Shown here one piece after another: positions 42,209-51,857 of a stretch of DNA of 64,000 bases. This DNA comes from JACQHM01 sp964535215. GTDB lineage: Bacteria; Methylomirabilota; Methylomirabilia; Methylomirabilales; JACQHM01. Position 1 is the first letter of the stretch. Every line of letters starts with the position of its first letter. The notes beneath the pieces were generated by a model, which saw only the letters and a program-made list of their open reading frames with translations, was not told the origin of the DNA and made no database searches. A program made the translations under genes and the position numbers. The stretch covers positions 8,834 to 72,833 of the forward strand of contig CAZHST010000013.1 in assembly GCA_964535215.1 (NCBI GenBank), written 5' to 3'.

Positions 42209-44803
42209 ATGCGATCAGGAATGGCAACCGGGTACGATTTCAAGACCATCGAGGTCAAGTGGCAGCGGATCTGGGAACAGACCAGGGCCTTTAAGGCCAG
42301 TGAGGACCGCTCCAAACCGAAGTACTACTGCTTGGAGATGTACCCCTATCCTTCAGGGAAGATCCATATGGGCCATGTGCGAAACTACTCTATCGGTGAT
42401 GTGGTGGCCCGGTACTTCCGGATGAGAGGGTACAACGTGCTCCACCCAATGGGCTGGGACGCGTTTGGCCTCCCGGCGGAAAACGCCGCCATCGAGCATG
42501 GCATCCACCCGGCCGCCTGGACCTATGACAACATTGCCTATATGAGGACCCAGCTTAAAAGGATGGGGTTCTCTTATGATTGGGACCTGGAGTTTGCCTG
42601 CTCAGATCCCGAATATTACCGCTGGAATCAGTGGTTTTTCCTAAAGCTCTACGAGAAGGGACTGGCTTATAAGAAGCCGGCCTTTGTGAACTGGTGCGAA
42701 AGGTGTCAGACCGTCCTGGCCAACGAGCAGGCCGAGGGAGGGGTCTGCTGGCGACATGAGGACACCCCCGTCATCCAGAAGGAGCTGGACCAATGGTTCC
42801 TCAAGATCACCGCTTACGCGGAGGAGCTGTTGAACGATCTCGACAGGCTGGACGGATGGCCCGAACGGGTCAAGGTGATGCAGCGAAACTGGATCGGGAA
42901 AAGTGTCGGGGCTGAGGTGGAGTTCCCTCTGGCCTCTGGGCAGGGCTCCATTACCATCTTCACCACCAGACAGGATACCCTTTACGGGGCGACCTTCATG
43001 GTGTTGGCCCCTGAACACCCTCTGGCCGAAATCCTCTCGGTTGGCCCCTTCCGGGAAAAGGCCCTGGCCTTTATCACCCGGATGCGGCGGGAGGATAAAG
43101 CGGTCCGTACCTCGGTGGAGGTGGAGAAGGAAGGGGTCTTCACCGGATCCTACGCCATCAACCCCCTGACCGAGGAGCTGATCCCGATCTACCTGGCAAA
43201 CTTTGTCCTCATGGAGTACGGGACAGGAGCCATCATGGCCGTCCCGGCCCATGACCAGCGGGACTACGAATTTGCCAGGAAGTATCAGCTTCCCCTTCGG
43301 GTCGTCATCCAGCCTCCTCAGGGGCTCTCCCCGGAAGCCATGGACAAGGCTTACGAAGGGGAGGGGGTGATGGTTAACTCGGGTCCCTTCACGGGTCTCG
43401 CCAGCGAGCAGGGCAGGGAAGCCATCGTCCGGTACCTGGAGGAGAAAGGGATCGGGAGGCGAGCGGTCCACTATCGCCTCCGGGACTGGGGGATCTCCCG
43501 GCAGCGGTACTGGGGGACGCCCATCCCAATCATCTACTGTGCCTCCTGCGGCACGGTCCCGGTCCCCTACAACGATCTCCCGGTCCGTCTCCCCATGGAG
43601 GTCAAGATCACCTTGATGGGAGGCTCCCCGCTGGCGAATGTCCCCGAGTTCGTCAACGTCCCATGCCCGAGCTGCCAAAGACCGGCCCGCCGGGAGACGG
43701 ATACTATGGATACCTTTGTAGACTCCTCCTGGTACTTCCTCCGGTTCTGCAGTCCCCATGCCACCGATCTCCCCATTGATCCCGAGAAGGCCCGGTACTG
43801 GATGCCCGTGGACCAGTATATTGGTGGGATTGAGCATGCCGTCCTTCATCTCCTCTATGCCCGCTTCTTCACCAAGGTCCTCCGGGATCTGGGTTTGATT
43901 CAAGTGGATGAGCCGTTCCGAAACCTCCTCACCCAGGGGATGGTCTGCAAGGAGACCTACCGGTGCCTGACCCATGGCTACCGGTTTCCGGAAGAGGTGG
44001 ATCGGGAAAAGCGGTGTCGGGAGTGCCAGCTCCCCGTTGAGATCGGGCGGACCGAGAAGATGTCCAAGTCCAAGAAAAACGTCGTGGACCCCGATGACCT
44101 GATTGAACGATACGGGGCGGACACCGCAAGGCTCTTCTGCCTTTTTGCCGCTCCCCCTGAAAAGGACCTGGAGTGGTCCGATCAAGGGGTGGAGGGCTGT
44201 TTCCGGTTCCTGAACCGGATCTGGCGACTTGTCGAGGAACACGCCGAAAGGCTTCAACGCCCTCTCCAGCCGATCCCGCTGAAGGCCCTCACGACGGGGA
44301 GAGAGCTCTTGAGGAAGGCCCACCAGACCATTAAAAAGGTCACCGAGGATATCGAGAACGAGTTTCACTTCAACACGGCCATCAGCGCATTGATGGAGCT
44401 GGTGAATGCCCTCTCCCACTTTGATCCGGATGGGGATCCTGAAACGGCCCATGAGAGGTCCTTCGTCTTCAAGTTCACGCTGGAGACCGTTCTCCGGATC
44501 CTTGCCCCCTTCGCCCCTCACATCGCTGAGGAGCTGTGGCAGAGGCTTGGACATGAGAGGAGCATCTTTGCGGAGCCTTGGCCCAGTTATGACCCCGAAG
44601 CCCTCCTGGCCGAGGAGATGGTGATCGTCGTCCAGGTGGATGGGAAGCTTCGAGCCCGTCTCTCCCTCCCGGCCTCAAGCGATGAGGCGACGATCAAACA
44701 GGCGGCCCTGGAGGATCGTAAGATCCAACAGTGGCTAAAGGGGAGAGAGGTCAAGCAGGTGGTGGTCGTCCCCAAACGACTCGTCAATATCGTCACCTCG
44801 TAG
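42209..44803 (+). CDS. leuS: Leucyl-tRNA synthetase
   Basis: An 864-residue class I synthetase of bacterial type. The HIGH motif is 'YPSGKIHMGHVRNY', the KMSKS motif 'EKMSKSKKNVV', the tryptophan-rich 'DSSWYFLRF' and the CP1 editing domain (about 225-420) are present, and the anticodon domain is complete. ATG at 42209 touches GGAGGAGG; a second ATG at 42221 is a possible alternative start. The order leuS-lptE-holA is common in Gram-negative bacteria. Confidence 0.98.
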   Translation: MRSGMATGYDFKTIEVKWQRIWEQTRAFKASEDRSKPKYYCLEMYPYPSGKIHMGHVRNYSIGDVVARYFRMRGYNVLHPMGWDAFGLPAENAAIEHGIHPAAWTYDNIAYMRTQLKRMGFSYDWDLEFACSDPEYYRWNQWFFLKLYEKGLAYKKPAFVNWCERCQTVLANEQAEGGVCWRHEDTPVIQKELDQWFLKITAYAEELLNDLDRLDGWPERVKVMQRNWIGKSVGAEVEFPLASGQGSITIFTTRQDTLYGATFMVLAPEHPLAEILSVGPFREKALAFITRMRREDKAVRTSVEVEKEGVFTGSYAINPLTEELIPIYLANFVLMEYGTGAIMAVPAHDQRDYEFARKYQLPLRVVIQPPQGLSPEAMDKAYEGEGVMVNSGPFTGLASEQGREAIVRYLEEKGIGRRAVHYRLRDWGISRQRYWGTPIPIIYCASCGTVPVPYNDLPVRLPMEVKITLMGGSPLANVPEFVNVPCPSCQRPARRETDTMDTFVDSSWYFLRFCSPHATDLPIDPEKARYWMPVDQYIGGIEHAVLHLLYARFFTKVLRDLGLIQVDEPFRNLLTQGMVCKETYRCLTHGYRFPEEVDREKRCRECQLPVEIGRTEKMSKSKKNVVDPDDLIERYGADTARLFCLFAAPPEKDLEWSDQGVEGCFRFLNRIWRLVEEHAERLQRPLQPIPLKALTTGRELLRKAHQTIKKVTEDIENEFHFNTAISALMELVNALSHFDPDGDPETAHERSFVFKFTLETVLRILAPFAPHIAEELWQRLGHERSIFAEPWPSYDPEALLAEEMVIVVQVDGKLRARLSLPASSDEATIKQAALEDRKIQQWLKGREVKQVVVVPKRLVNIVTS

Positions 44804-44816
44804 GGTTTTCGGGAAG

Positions 44817-45326
44817 ATGGGGTCGGCTCTCCGGAAGGTTGGATTCCCCGTCCTGGGGCTGTTCCTCACAATGGCCGCCTGCGCCTACCGGCCCGCCGGA
44901 AGGCTTCCCTTGGTCAGGACCTTTGCCTTGGTTCCGTTCACAAACGAGACCTTCAAACCGGGGCTTCAGGCGGCCCTCCACTCGGCGATCCTCGACGAGC
45001 TGGGGCGGGATCCAGCCATCAGGCTCGAGGCGCCTGAGACCGCCGATGCCCTGTTAGAAGGAACCATCGCGGGGTATACAAATGATGGGATTGGCTTCGA
45101 TGAACAGGATATCGCCAGGCGCTTCCGGGTCCAGATCCGTCTCCGTCTGATCATCCGGGATCGTCAGAGCAAGGCTGTTCTCCTGATGGAGGATCTGGTG
45201 GGGGAGGCCCTCTACACGGCTGGACCGTCGGTGACGACGACGAAGGCTGCCGAGGCAAATGCCCTCCAGCAAGCGGCCTTGGACGTGGCAAGACAGGTTC
45301 GGTTCTGGGTCAACAGGGGATTGTGA
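44817..45326 (+). CDS. lptE: LPS-assembly lipoprotein LptE
   Basis: A 169-residue lipoprotein: signal peptide with lipobox 'TMAACAYRP' (Cys about 22), then a domain with 'TNETFKPGLQ', 'AILDELGRDP' and 'GTIAGYTNDGIGFDE'. This is the LptE (DUF/LptE family) fold that plugs LptD in the outer membrane. Its place between leuS and holA is the conserved location. It implies an LPS-bearing outer membrane. The last bases overlap holA. Confidence 0.87.
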   Translation: MGSALRKVGFPVLGLFLTMAACAYRPAGRLPLVRTFALVPFTNETFKPGLQAALHSAILDELGRDPAIRLEAPETADALLEGTIAGYTNDGIGFDEQDIARRFRVQIRLRLIIRDRQSKAVLLMEDLVGEALYTAGPSVTTTKAAEANALQQAALDVARQVRFWVNRGL

Positions 45327-46324
45327 GCGAAAGGATGGCGACCTATCCGGAAGTGCTTCGCGACATCCGCCGGGGCCGGGTCGCCCCGGCGTATTATCTT
45401 TATGGCGAAGAACTCTTGGTGGCGGAGGCCCTGGAGGCCTTGTTGGAGGCCCTCGTTCCCGCGGAAGGTCGGGAGTTTAACCTTGAGGTCCTCCACGGCA
45501 ACGAAGGGACCCTGGGCGTGATCTTGCAGGCGGTAAGAATCCCTCCAATCTTCTCCCCGCGACGGGTGATCTTCGTCAAAGAGGCTGATCAGATGGGCCT
45601 CGCTTCTTTCCAAGAGCTGGCCTCCTATGTGGAGAACCCCGTCCCGACAACCACCCTGATCCTAGCCGGGAAAAAGCCTGACATGAGAACCCGGTTGTTC
45701 AAGGTGCTGGAGCGGAGGGGGGGACTCCTTTCATTTGAGGCTCCTAAAAGGGATTCCCTTAAGGAGTGGTTGAAGAAATCGGCATCGAAGCTCGGGAAGA
45801 CCTTGACCCCAGAGGCCTCGGACCTCCTGTTAGAGCTTGTTGGCGAAGAGCTCCAATCTCTGCACAACGAACTTGAGAAAGTTTGTCTCTTTATCGGGGA
45901 TGGAACGCAGATTCAAAGGGAGCATGTTGAAGCCTTAGTGGACGAACAGCGATCCTTAAGCGTCTTTCAACTGGTTGAAGCCGTCAGCGGTCGACAGCTT
46001 GAAGCCTCTTTCCGTTGCCTGTCCCGTCTCCTGGAAGCTGGTGAGGACCCCATGGCAATCCTGGGGATGCTGGCCCGCCAAATCCGACTGCTTTTAAAGG
46101 TCCAAGAGCTCCAACGGCGGAGGGCGACGGTGGATGAGCTTCAAGACAGTTTAAGGGTTTATCCCCGCTACCTTGGGAGCCTTCTCCAACAGGCCCAAGC
46201 ATTTCCCCAGGTTAGGCTTCAAGCCAGTCTGGGAAGGCTCCTCCAGGCTGATCGTGAACTGAAAGGGGGCGGGGACAAGCGTCTGATCCTGGAGCGGCTG
46301 GTGGTGGACCTTTGCAAAGGCTAG
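45323..46324 (+). CDS. holA: DNA polymerase III subunit delta
   Basis: A 333-residue clamp-loader subunit: N-terminal 'AYYLYGEELLVAEALEALL', 'LAGKKPDMRTRLFK' and the C-terminal collar region 'AILGMLARQIRLLLKVQEL'. It opens the beta clamp during loading. I give the GTG at 45323, which overlaps the lptE stop (GTGA); ATG at 45335 is a possible start. The stop codon lies in a CTAG shared with the stop of convergent rpsT. Confidence 0.93.
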   Translation: MSERMATYPEVLRDIRRGRVAPAYYLYGEELLVAEALEALLEALVPAEGREFNLEVLHGNEGTLGVILQAVRIPPIFSPRRVIFVKEADQMGLASFQELASYVENPVPTTTLILAGKKPDMRTRLFKVLERRGGLLSFEAPKRDSLKEWLKKSASKLGKTLTPEASDLLLELVGEELQSLHNELEKVCLFIGDGTQIQREHVEALVDEQRSLSVFQLVEAVSGRQLEASFRCLSRLLEAGEDPMAILGMLARQIRLLLKVQELQRRRATVDELQDSLRVYPRYLGSLLQQAQAFPQVRLQASLGRLLQADRELKGGGDKRLILERLVVDLCKG

Positions 46325-46599
46325 GACATGATGGAGAGCTTCAGGGCGTTCACCTGGCGGGTAAGTCTTGATTTGTAGCGGGCCGCTGTGTTTTTATGGG
46401 CGATCCCTTTTGCAACAGCTTTATCAATGATTGGGATCGCGTGGGCGAGAGCTTCCTGGGCCTTGCCAAGATCGCCCGAGGCGATCCCGGCCCGTACCTT
46501 CTTGATCGCTGTCCGGAGGGCACTTCTGGCTGCGTGGTTTCGCATCCTCCGTCGCTCATTCACCCGCATCTGTTTGAGAGCTGATTTTGTTCTTGGCAT
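46321..46599 (-). CDS. rpsT: 30S ribosomal protein S20
   Basis: A 92-residue basic protein beginning 'MPRTKSALKQMRVNERRRMRN', typical of S20, with 'IDKAVAKGIAHKNTAARYKSRL' region near the end. The ATG at 46599 has AGGGGAGG upstream; an ATG-like start 13 codons earlier would not match the family. The gene is convergent to holA and their stop codons overlap in CTAG (46321-46324). Its promoter is at 46629-46658. Confidence 0.97.
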   Translation of the reverse strand: MPRTKSALKQMRVNERRRMRNHAARSALRTAIKKVRAGIASGDLGKAQEALAHAIPIIDKAVAKGIAHKNTAARYKSRLTRQVNALKLSIMS

Positions 46600-46628
46600 C
46601 TCCTCCCCTCTCTGTAGAGATTTAGCCT

Positions 46629-46658
46629 TATTTACCAAGGAAGAGGCTCCGATGTCAA
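46629..46658 (-). promoter_or_regulatory. rpsT promoter
   Basis: Minus strand TTGACA (46653-46658), 18-base spacer, TAAATA (46629-46634). It lies about 30 bases upstream of the S20 start codon. Confidence 0.6.
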
Positions 46659-46700
46659 GCTTTTTTGCAGGGCCTGGTGTTCGCCCTTTGGGAAAGATGC

Positions 46701-48296
46701 ATGCTTGACGGGAAGGGTAAAATTGCCCGGGCGGTCGGCGTCATCAGCGCCGCGACCTTTTTGAGCCGTATCTTAGGCTTTATCCGGGACATGGTGGTGG
46801 CGAAGGCCTTCGGGGCAGGCATGGCAACCGATTCCTTCTTCGTGGCCTTCCGGCTGCCGAATATGTTCCGGGAACTCCTGGGGGAGGGGGCCCTTTCGGC
46901 TTCCTTCGTTCCTGTCTTTGCGGAACGACTTCTCGTGGGGAGAAAGGAGGCCTGGGAGCTGGCCAGGAAGACCTTAACGCTTTTAGGCCTCCTCCTCCTT
47001 GCCGTCTCGCTCGTGGGTGTCCTCCTCGCCCCGATCCTGGTCAGGATCCTTGCCCCTGGTTTCTCGACCGTTCCTGAGAAGCTTTCGCTCACCATCCGGT
47101 TGACCCGCCTGATCTTCCCGTATATCTTCTGCGTGGGCGTTGCTGCCCTCTTCATGGGTATCCTCAATGCCCTTGGACACTTTGCCACCCCTGCCCTCTC
47201 ACCGGTCATGTTGAACACAAGCATGATTGGCTCGGTCCTCTTCCTGGCCCCTCGACTTCACGAACCAATCTTTGCTTTGGCCTACGGGGTCCTGCTTGGT
47301 GGCCTTTTGCAGGTGGGCATCCAGATCCCGATCGCCGCCCGGAAAGGGCTGCCGCTTCGCCCCATCCTCGACTTTGGGGATCCAAGCCTCCTTCGGATCG
47401 GGAGGCTTATGCTCCCGGGGACCGTTGGGTTGGCCGTCACCCAGATCAATGTGTTTATCGGAACCTTCCTCGCCTCGTTCTTAGAAGAGGGGAGCATTTC
47501 CTACTTGTACTACGCGTTCCGACTGATCCAGCTCCCCATCGGTCTCTTCGGCGTCGCCTTGGGAACAGCCCTTCTTCCGACCCTTTCTTCCCAGGCCTCC
47601 ACCCGGTCGTTGGAGGAGATCAAAGGAACCCTGGTGTTTTCCGTGAGGTTTGCCTTCTTCCTGACCCTCCCTGCGATGCTGGGCTTGATCGTCTTCCGGG
47701 TCCCCATTATTGGGCTCCTGTTCGAGCGGGGAGAATTCACGAGGGTCCAAACCATGGCCACGGCCGACATCCTGCTTTTCTATAGCCTGGGGCTTATCTT
47801 TTATGTCCTGAATCGAGTGGTCACCCCGGTGTATTACGCCTTCCAGGACACCAAGACCCCTGTCGTGATCGGTGCAGGAGCGGTTTTGTCGAACATTGCC
47901 TTTAGCCTCCTCCTCATGCCGACCCTGGGTGCCCGGGGCCTCGCCCTGGCGACATCCCTCTCTTCCTTCGTCAACTTCTTTTGGTTGGTGCGAACCCTGA
48001 AATCCAAGCTGGGTCCTCTAGGGTGGAGGAGGCAGGCCAAGGCCTTTGCCAAGATCTCCCTAGCGGCCCTCACCATTCCGCTTCTTGGCCTCATGGTCCA
48101 ACCAGAACTCCTGACCACCGGTGGATTCCAGGGAGCCCTGCGGGTGGGTGGCACCCTAGGGGTTGGAGCAATCTTCTTTCTCTTCACCGCCCGAGCCCTC
48201 AGGTGTGAGGAGTTCTACCTCCTCCGGGATCCTCTGGCTGGTAGGAGGCCGCGTCCAAGGAAGGGGGACAGCAGCACCGACGATCTTTTTGGTTGA
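46701..48296 (+). CDS. murJ: Lipid II flippase MurJ
   Basis: A 531-residue polytopic protein of the MVF/MurJ family with about 14 hydrophobic segments. Signature parts are 'AATFLSRILGFIRDMVVAKAFGAG', 'FRLPNMFRELLGEGALSASFVPVF' (read in pieces) and 'ILGYIF'-like later segments. It flips lipid II across the inner membrane for peptidoglycan growth. I chose the ATG at 46701 with GGGAAAG upstream; a TTG at 46665 would add 12 atypical residues. It is divergent from rpsT. Confidence 0.94.
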   Translation: MLDGKGKIARAVGVISAATFLSRILGFIRDMVVAKAFGAGMATDSFFVAFRLPNMFRELLGEGALSASFVPVFAERLLVGRKEAWELARKTLTLLGLLLLAVSLVGVLLAPILVRILAPGFSTVPEKLSLTIRLTRLIFPYIFCVGVAALFMGILNALGHFATPALSPVMLNTSMIGSVLFLAPRLHEPIFALAYGVLLGGLLQVGIQIPIAARKGLPLRPILDFGDPSLLRIGRLMLPGTVGLAVTQINVFIGTFLASFLEEGSISYLYYAFRLIQLPIGLFGVALGTALLPTLSSQASTRSLEEIKGTLVFSVRFAFFLTLPAMLGLIVFRVPIIGLLFERGEFTRVQTMATADILLFYSLGLIFYVLNRVVTPVYYAFQDTKTPVVIGAGAVLSNIAFSLLLMPTLGARGLALATSLSSFVNFFWLVRTLKSKLGPLGWRRQAKAFAKISLAALTIPLLGLMVQPELLTTGGFQGALRVGGTLGVGAIFFLFTARALRCEEFYLLRDPLAGRRPRPRKGDSSTDDLFG

Positions 48297-48321
48297 CAGC
48301 CGTGGGTGAGAATGGTACGTT
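48293..48321 (+). promoter_or_regulatory. Possible promoter of the ilv operon
   Basis: TTGACA (48293-48298) overlapping the murJ stop, a 17-base spacer, and TACGTT (48316-48321), a weak -10. No leader peptide or attenuator was recognised in the 63 bases before ilvD. Confidence 0.35.
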
Positions 48322-48383
48322 ATCTACCCAAATATTGAGGGTTGGAATGGGATCCCCGGTACGGGTAGGGAGGAGAGATAACC

Positions 48384-50117
48384 ATGCGAAGCGATGTTAT
48401 CAAGAAGGGGTTCCAACGAGCCCCCCATCGGGCCCTTCTCCGGGCCACCGGAGTTGTTCGGAGCGAGGAGGACTTCTCCAAGCCCTTCATCGGGATTGCC
48501 AACTCCTTCGTAGAGATTATCCCAGGCCACACCCACCTCCACGCCTTGGGGCAGGTCGTCAAGGAGGCCGTCCGGGAGGCAGGGGGTCTCCCCTTCGAGT
48601 TCAACACGATCGGGGTTGATGATGGGATCGCCATGGGTCATTTTGGGATGAAGTATTCCCTCCCCAGCCGGGAGCTGATCGCCGACTCGGTCGAGACCAT
48701 GGCCTTGGCCCACTGCTTCGATGGTCTAATCCTCATCGCCAACTGTGACAAGATTGTCCCGGGGATGCTCATGGCCGCCATGCGCCTTAATATCCCCTGT
48801 ATCTACCTGAGCGGCGGACCTATGATGGCGGGACGGACCAGGGATGGTCGGGTTGTTGACCTCTCGCACGTCTTCGAAGGGGTTGGGGCCTACAGCGCGG
48901 GAAAAATCGACGAGGCTACACTTACAGACCTGGAGAAGGCTGGATGCCCTACCTGCGGCTCCTGCTCCGGAATGTTTACCGCAAACTCGATGAACTGCCT
49001 GGCAGAGGCCCTGGGTATGGCCCTTCCAGGGAATGGCACCATCCTCGCCGTTGACGAGGGGCGAAAGGAGCTGGCCCGGCAAGCCGGGAGACAGATCCTG
49101 AAGCTTATCGAGGCTGACCTCAAACCCCGGGATATTGTGACCAGCCGTTCCATCGATAACGCGTTTATCCTGGACATGGCCATGGGAGGCTCCACGAACA
49201 CGGTTCTCCACACCTTGGCCATTGCCCACGAGGCAGGGATCGAGTACCCCCTGGAGCGGATCAACCAGCTGGCCGAGTTGACCCCGTATATCTGTAAGGT
49301 AAGCCCCGCCGGTCATTACCATGTGGAGGATGTCCATCGGGCGGGGGGGATCAGCGCCATCCTAAAGGAGCTGAGCCGGAAGGAAGGGCTCCTCAACCTG
49401 GAGGCCAAAACGGTGACGTTGAAGACCCTTGGGGAAAATATCGCTGATGCGGTTATCCGCGACGAGGACGTGATCCGGCCTTTGGAAAATGCCTACAGCC
49501 AGAAAGGTGGGCTGGCGATCCTCTTTGGAAACCTGGCCCCCGAAGGGGCGGTCCTGAAGGTAGGGGCGGTTGATCCTACGATCCAACGGCATGAAGGGCC
49601 GGCGGTGGTCTTCGAATCCCAGGATGAGGCCTACGCCGGGATCCTGGCCGGACAGGTCAAGGCCGGGGATGTCGTCGTCATCCGGTATGAGGGGCCGAAA
49701 GGGGGTCCTGGAATGCAGGAGATGCTTGCCCCGACTTCGGCCATCGTCGGGATGGGGCTTGGGACCAAGGTGGCCCTCATCACCGATGGTCGGTTTTCTG
49801 GGGCGACAAGGGGGATCTGCGTCGGCCACATCTCCCCGGAAGCGGCGGAAGGTGGACCCATTGCGCTTGTCCAGCCAGGGGATACGATTGTTATAGACAT
49901 CCCCAAGCGGTTGGTGGAGTTAAAGGTCTCGGAGGCAGAGTTAAAGAGGCGGAAGAAGGCGTGGCGGTCTCCTGGTCCAAAGGTCACCACCGGCTGGCTT
50001 GCCCGCTACAGCACGTTTGTCACGTCTGCAAGCCGAGGGGCGGTCCTCCAGGCTCCGATGGGAGCTGTTGAAAAACAACCGCTGAAGACTCGTGCCAAGA
50101 AGGAGGGGAAGGGATGA
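48384..50117 (+). CDS. ilvD: Dihydroxy-acid dehydratase
   Basis: A 577-residue iron-sulfur dehydratase. 'IANCDKIVPGMLM' and 'CPTCGSCSGMFTANSM' hold the cluster cysteines, and 'GRFSGATRGICVGHISPEA' (in part) is near the C-terminus. It makes 2-oxo acids from dihydroxy acids for valine and isoleucine. Its last bases overlap ilvB (ATGA). ATG preceded by GGGAGGAGAG. Confidence 0.97.
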   Translation: MRSDVIKKGFQRAPHRALLRATGVVRSEEDFSKPFIGIANSFVEIIPGHTHLHALGQVVKEAVREAGGLPFEFNTIGVDDGIAMGHFGMKYSLPSRELIADSVETMALAHCFDGLILIANCDKIVPGMLMAAMRLNIPCIYLSGGPMMAGRTRDGRVVDLSHVFEGVGAYSAGKIDEATLTDLEKAGCPTCGSCSGMFTANSMNCLAEALGMALPGNGTILAVDEGRKELARQAGRQILKLIEADLKPRDIVTSRSIDNAFILDMAMGGSTNTVLHTLAIAHEAGIEYPLERINQLAELTPYICKVSPAGHYHVEDVHRAGGISAILKELSRKEGLLNLEAKTVTLKTLGENIADAVIRDEDVIRPLENAYSQKGGLAILFGNLAPEGAVLKVGAVDPTIQRHEGPAVVFESQDEAYAGILAGQVKAGDVVVIRYEGPKGGPGMQEMLAPTSAIVGMGLGTKVALITDGRFSGATRGICVGHISPEAAEGGPIALVQPGDTIVIDIPKRLVELKVSEAELKRRKKAWRSPGPKVTTGWLARYSTFVTSASRGAVLQAPMGAVEKQPLKTRAKKEGKG

Positions 50118-51844
50118 GGTTGACAGGTTCTGAGATCCTTCTTAAGTGTCTGGTTGAGGAGGGGGTCACCACGGTCTTCGGCCATCCCGGAGGGGCCATC
50201 CTGCACACCTATGATGTCCTGCCTGAGTACCCTATCAAACACATCCTCTGCCGGCATGAGCAGGGAGCCGCCCACGCCGCGGAGGGCTACTACAAGGCAA
50301 GCGGCAAGGTGGGAACGGTCATGGTGACCTCAGGTCCCGGGGCTTGCAATACAATTACAGGGTTGACGGATGCCTTGATGGACTCCATGGCCATCGTCGT
50401 CTTCAGCGGCCAGGTCCCAACGGTGGTCATGGGCTGCGACGCCTTCCAGGAGGCGGACGTGGTGGGCACCACCAGGGCTTGTACGAAACACAACTATGTG
50501 GTCATGAAGACCGAGGATATCCCCCGGGTTGTTAAGGAGGCCTACTATATCTCGCGGTCAGGGCGGCCCGGTCCCGTCCTGGTGGATCTCCCCAAGGATA
50601 TCCTCATGGGGAAAGCTGAGTTCAAAGGCTACCCTCCGGAGGTGAACATCCGAGGGTACAAGCCTACCTTACAGGGGCATCCCGGCCAGATTAAAAAAGC
50701 GGCTGACCTCATCGCTCAGGCTAAACGCCCTGTCATTTACGGCGGTGGTGGGATCATCCACTCGGATGCCCATGCGGAGCTTCAGGAGCTGGTGGAGATC
50801 ACCAAGATCCCTATCACCCTTACCCTGATGGGCCTTGGTGCATTCCCTACCAGTCATCCCCTCTGGTTGGGGATGCTGGGCATGCATGGGACCTATACCG
50901 CCAACATGGGCATGATCCACTGTGACCTAATGATCGCCATCGGGGCCAGGTTCGACGACCGGGTGACGGGGAAGCTCTCAGAATTCGGGAAGCAGTGCAG
51001 GATCATCCACATTGACATTGATCCGACGTCTATCAGGAAAAATGTTAAGGTTGATGTTCCCATTGTGGGGGATGTCAAGCACGTGCTTGCCCAGCTCAAC
51101 CACGAGTTGCGGAAGGTGGAACGGGACTGGGGAAAGGAGTTCGAGGAGTGGTATGCCGAGATCGAGGGGTGGAAGAGGAGCCATCCCCTCCGCTATGACC
51201 AGAAAGAAGGGGTCATCAAGCCCCAATACGCTATCGACACCATCATCCGAATGACCGAGGACTACGACCCCATCATCTCAACCGGGGTGGGGCAGCACCA
51301 GATGTGGGCCGCCCAGTACTACCGGGCGAGACGCCCCCGGCGGTGGCTGACCTCGGGCGGCCTAGGGACCATGGGGTACGGCTTCCCCGCGGCCATGGGG
51401 GCTCAGGCCGCCTTCCCGAAGGATCTGGTCCTTTGCATTGATGGGGATGGAAGCTTTCAGATGACCATGCAGGAGCTTGCCGCATGCGTCCAGTATAACC
51501 TTCCGGTCAAGGTGTTTATCATCAACAACAGGTACCTCGGGATGGTCAGGCAATGGCAAGCGCTCTTCTACGGGAAGAACTATTCGGAGGTGGATCTGGC
51601 CGTTCATCCTGACTTTGTGAAGCTGGCCGAGGCGTATGGGGCGACCGGGCTCCGGGCCGAGCGACCCGAGGAGGTGAAGGCCGTGGTGGAGAAGGCCATC
51701 GCCACCCCTGGTCCCGTTGTGGTGGACGTCGTGGTGGACCGGGAGGAGAACTGCTTTCCTATGATCCCGGCAGGGGCGGCCATTCGGGACATCCTTGACG
51801 TCGGTGATCCCATTCCCGAGAAACTCTTCCAAGGTATCCGGTAA
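50114..51844 (+). CDS. ilvB: Acetolactate synthase large subunit
   Basis: A 576-residue ThDP enzyme. The catalytic Glu is in 'RHEQGAAHAAEGYY', the FAD domain in the middle, and the ThDP motif 'GDGSFQMTMQELA' near residue 440. It forms acetolactate or acetohydroxybutyrate with the small subunit encoded next. It starts inside the ilvD stop and is followed by ilvN after 13 bases. Confidence 0.97.
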   Translation: MRLTGSEILLKCLVEEGVTTVFGHPGGAILHTYDVLPEYPIKHILCRHEQGAAHAAEGYYKASGKVGTVMVTSGPGACNTITGLTDALMDSMAIVVFSGQVPTVVMGCDAFQEADVVGTTRACTKHNYVVMKTEDIPRVVKEAYYISRSGRPGPVLVDLPKDILMGKAEFKGYPPEVNIRGYKPTLQGHPGQIKKAADLIAQAKRPVIYGGGGIIHSDAHAELQELVEITKIPITLTLMGLGAFPTSHPLWLGMLGMHGTYTANMGMIHCDLMIAIGARFDDRVTGKLSEFGKQCRIIHIDIDPTSIRKNVKVDVPIVGDVKHVLAQLNHELRKVERDWGKEFEEWYAEIEGWKRSHPLRYDQKEGVIKPQYAIDTIIRMTEDYDPIISTGVGQHQMWAAQYYRARRPRRWLTSGGLGTMGYGFPAAMGAQAAFPKDLVLCIDGDGSFQMTMQELAACVQYNLPVKVFIINNRYLGMVRQWQALFYGKNYSEVDLAVHPDFVKLAEAYGATGLRAERPEEVKAVVEKAIATPGPVVVDVVVDREENCFPMIPAGAAIRDILDVGDPIPEKLFQGIR

Positions 51845-51857
51845 AACGGAGAAGGGT

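Noticed and set aside
42641..44554. A 637-codon open frame on the minus strand
   Set aside because: Entirely antisense to leuS, no domain motifs, no ribosome site that fits.
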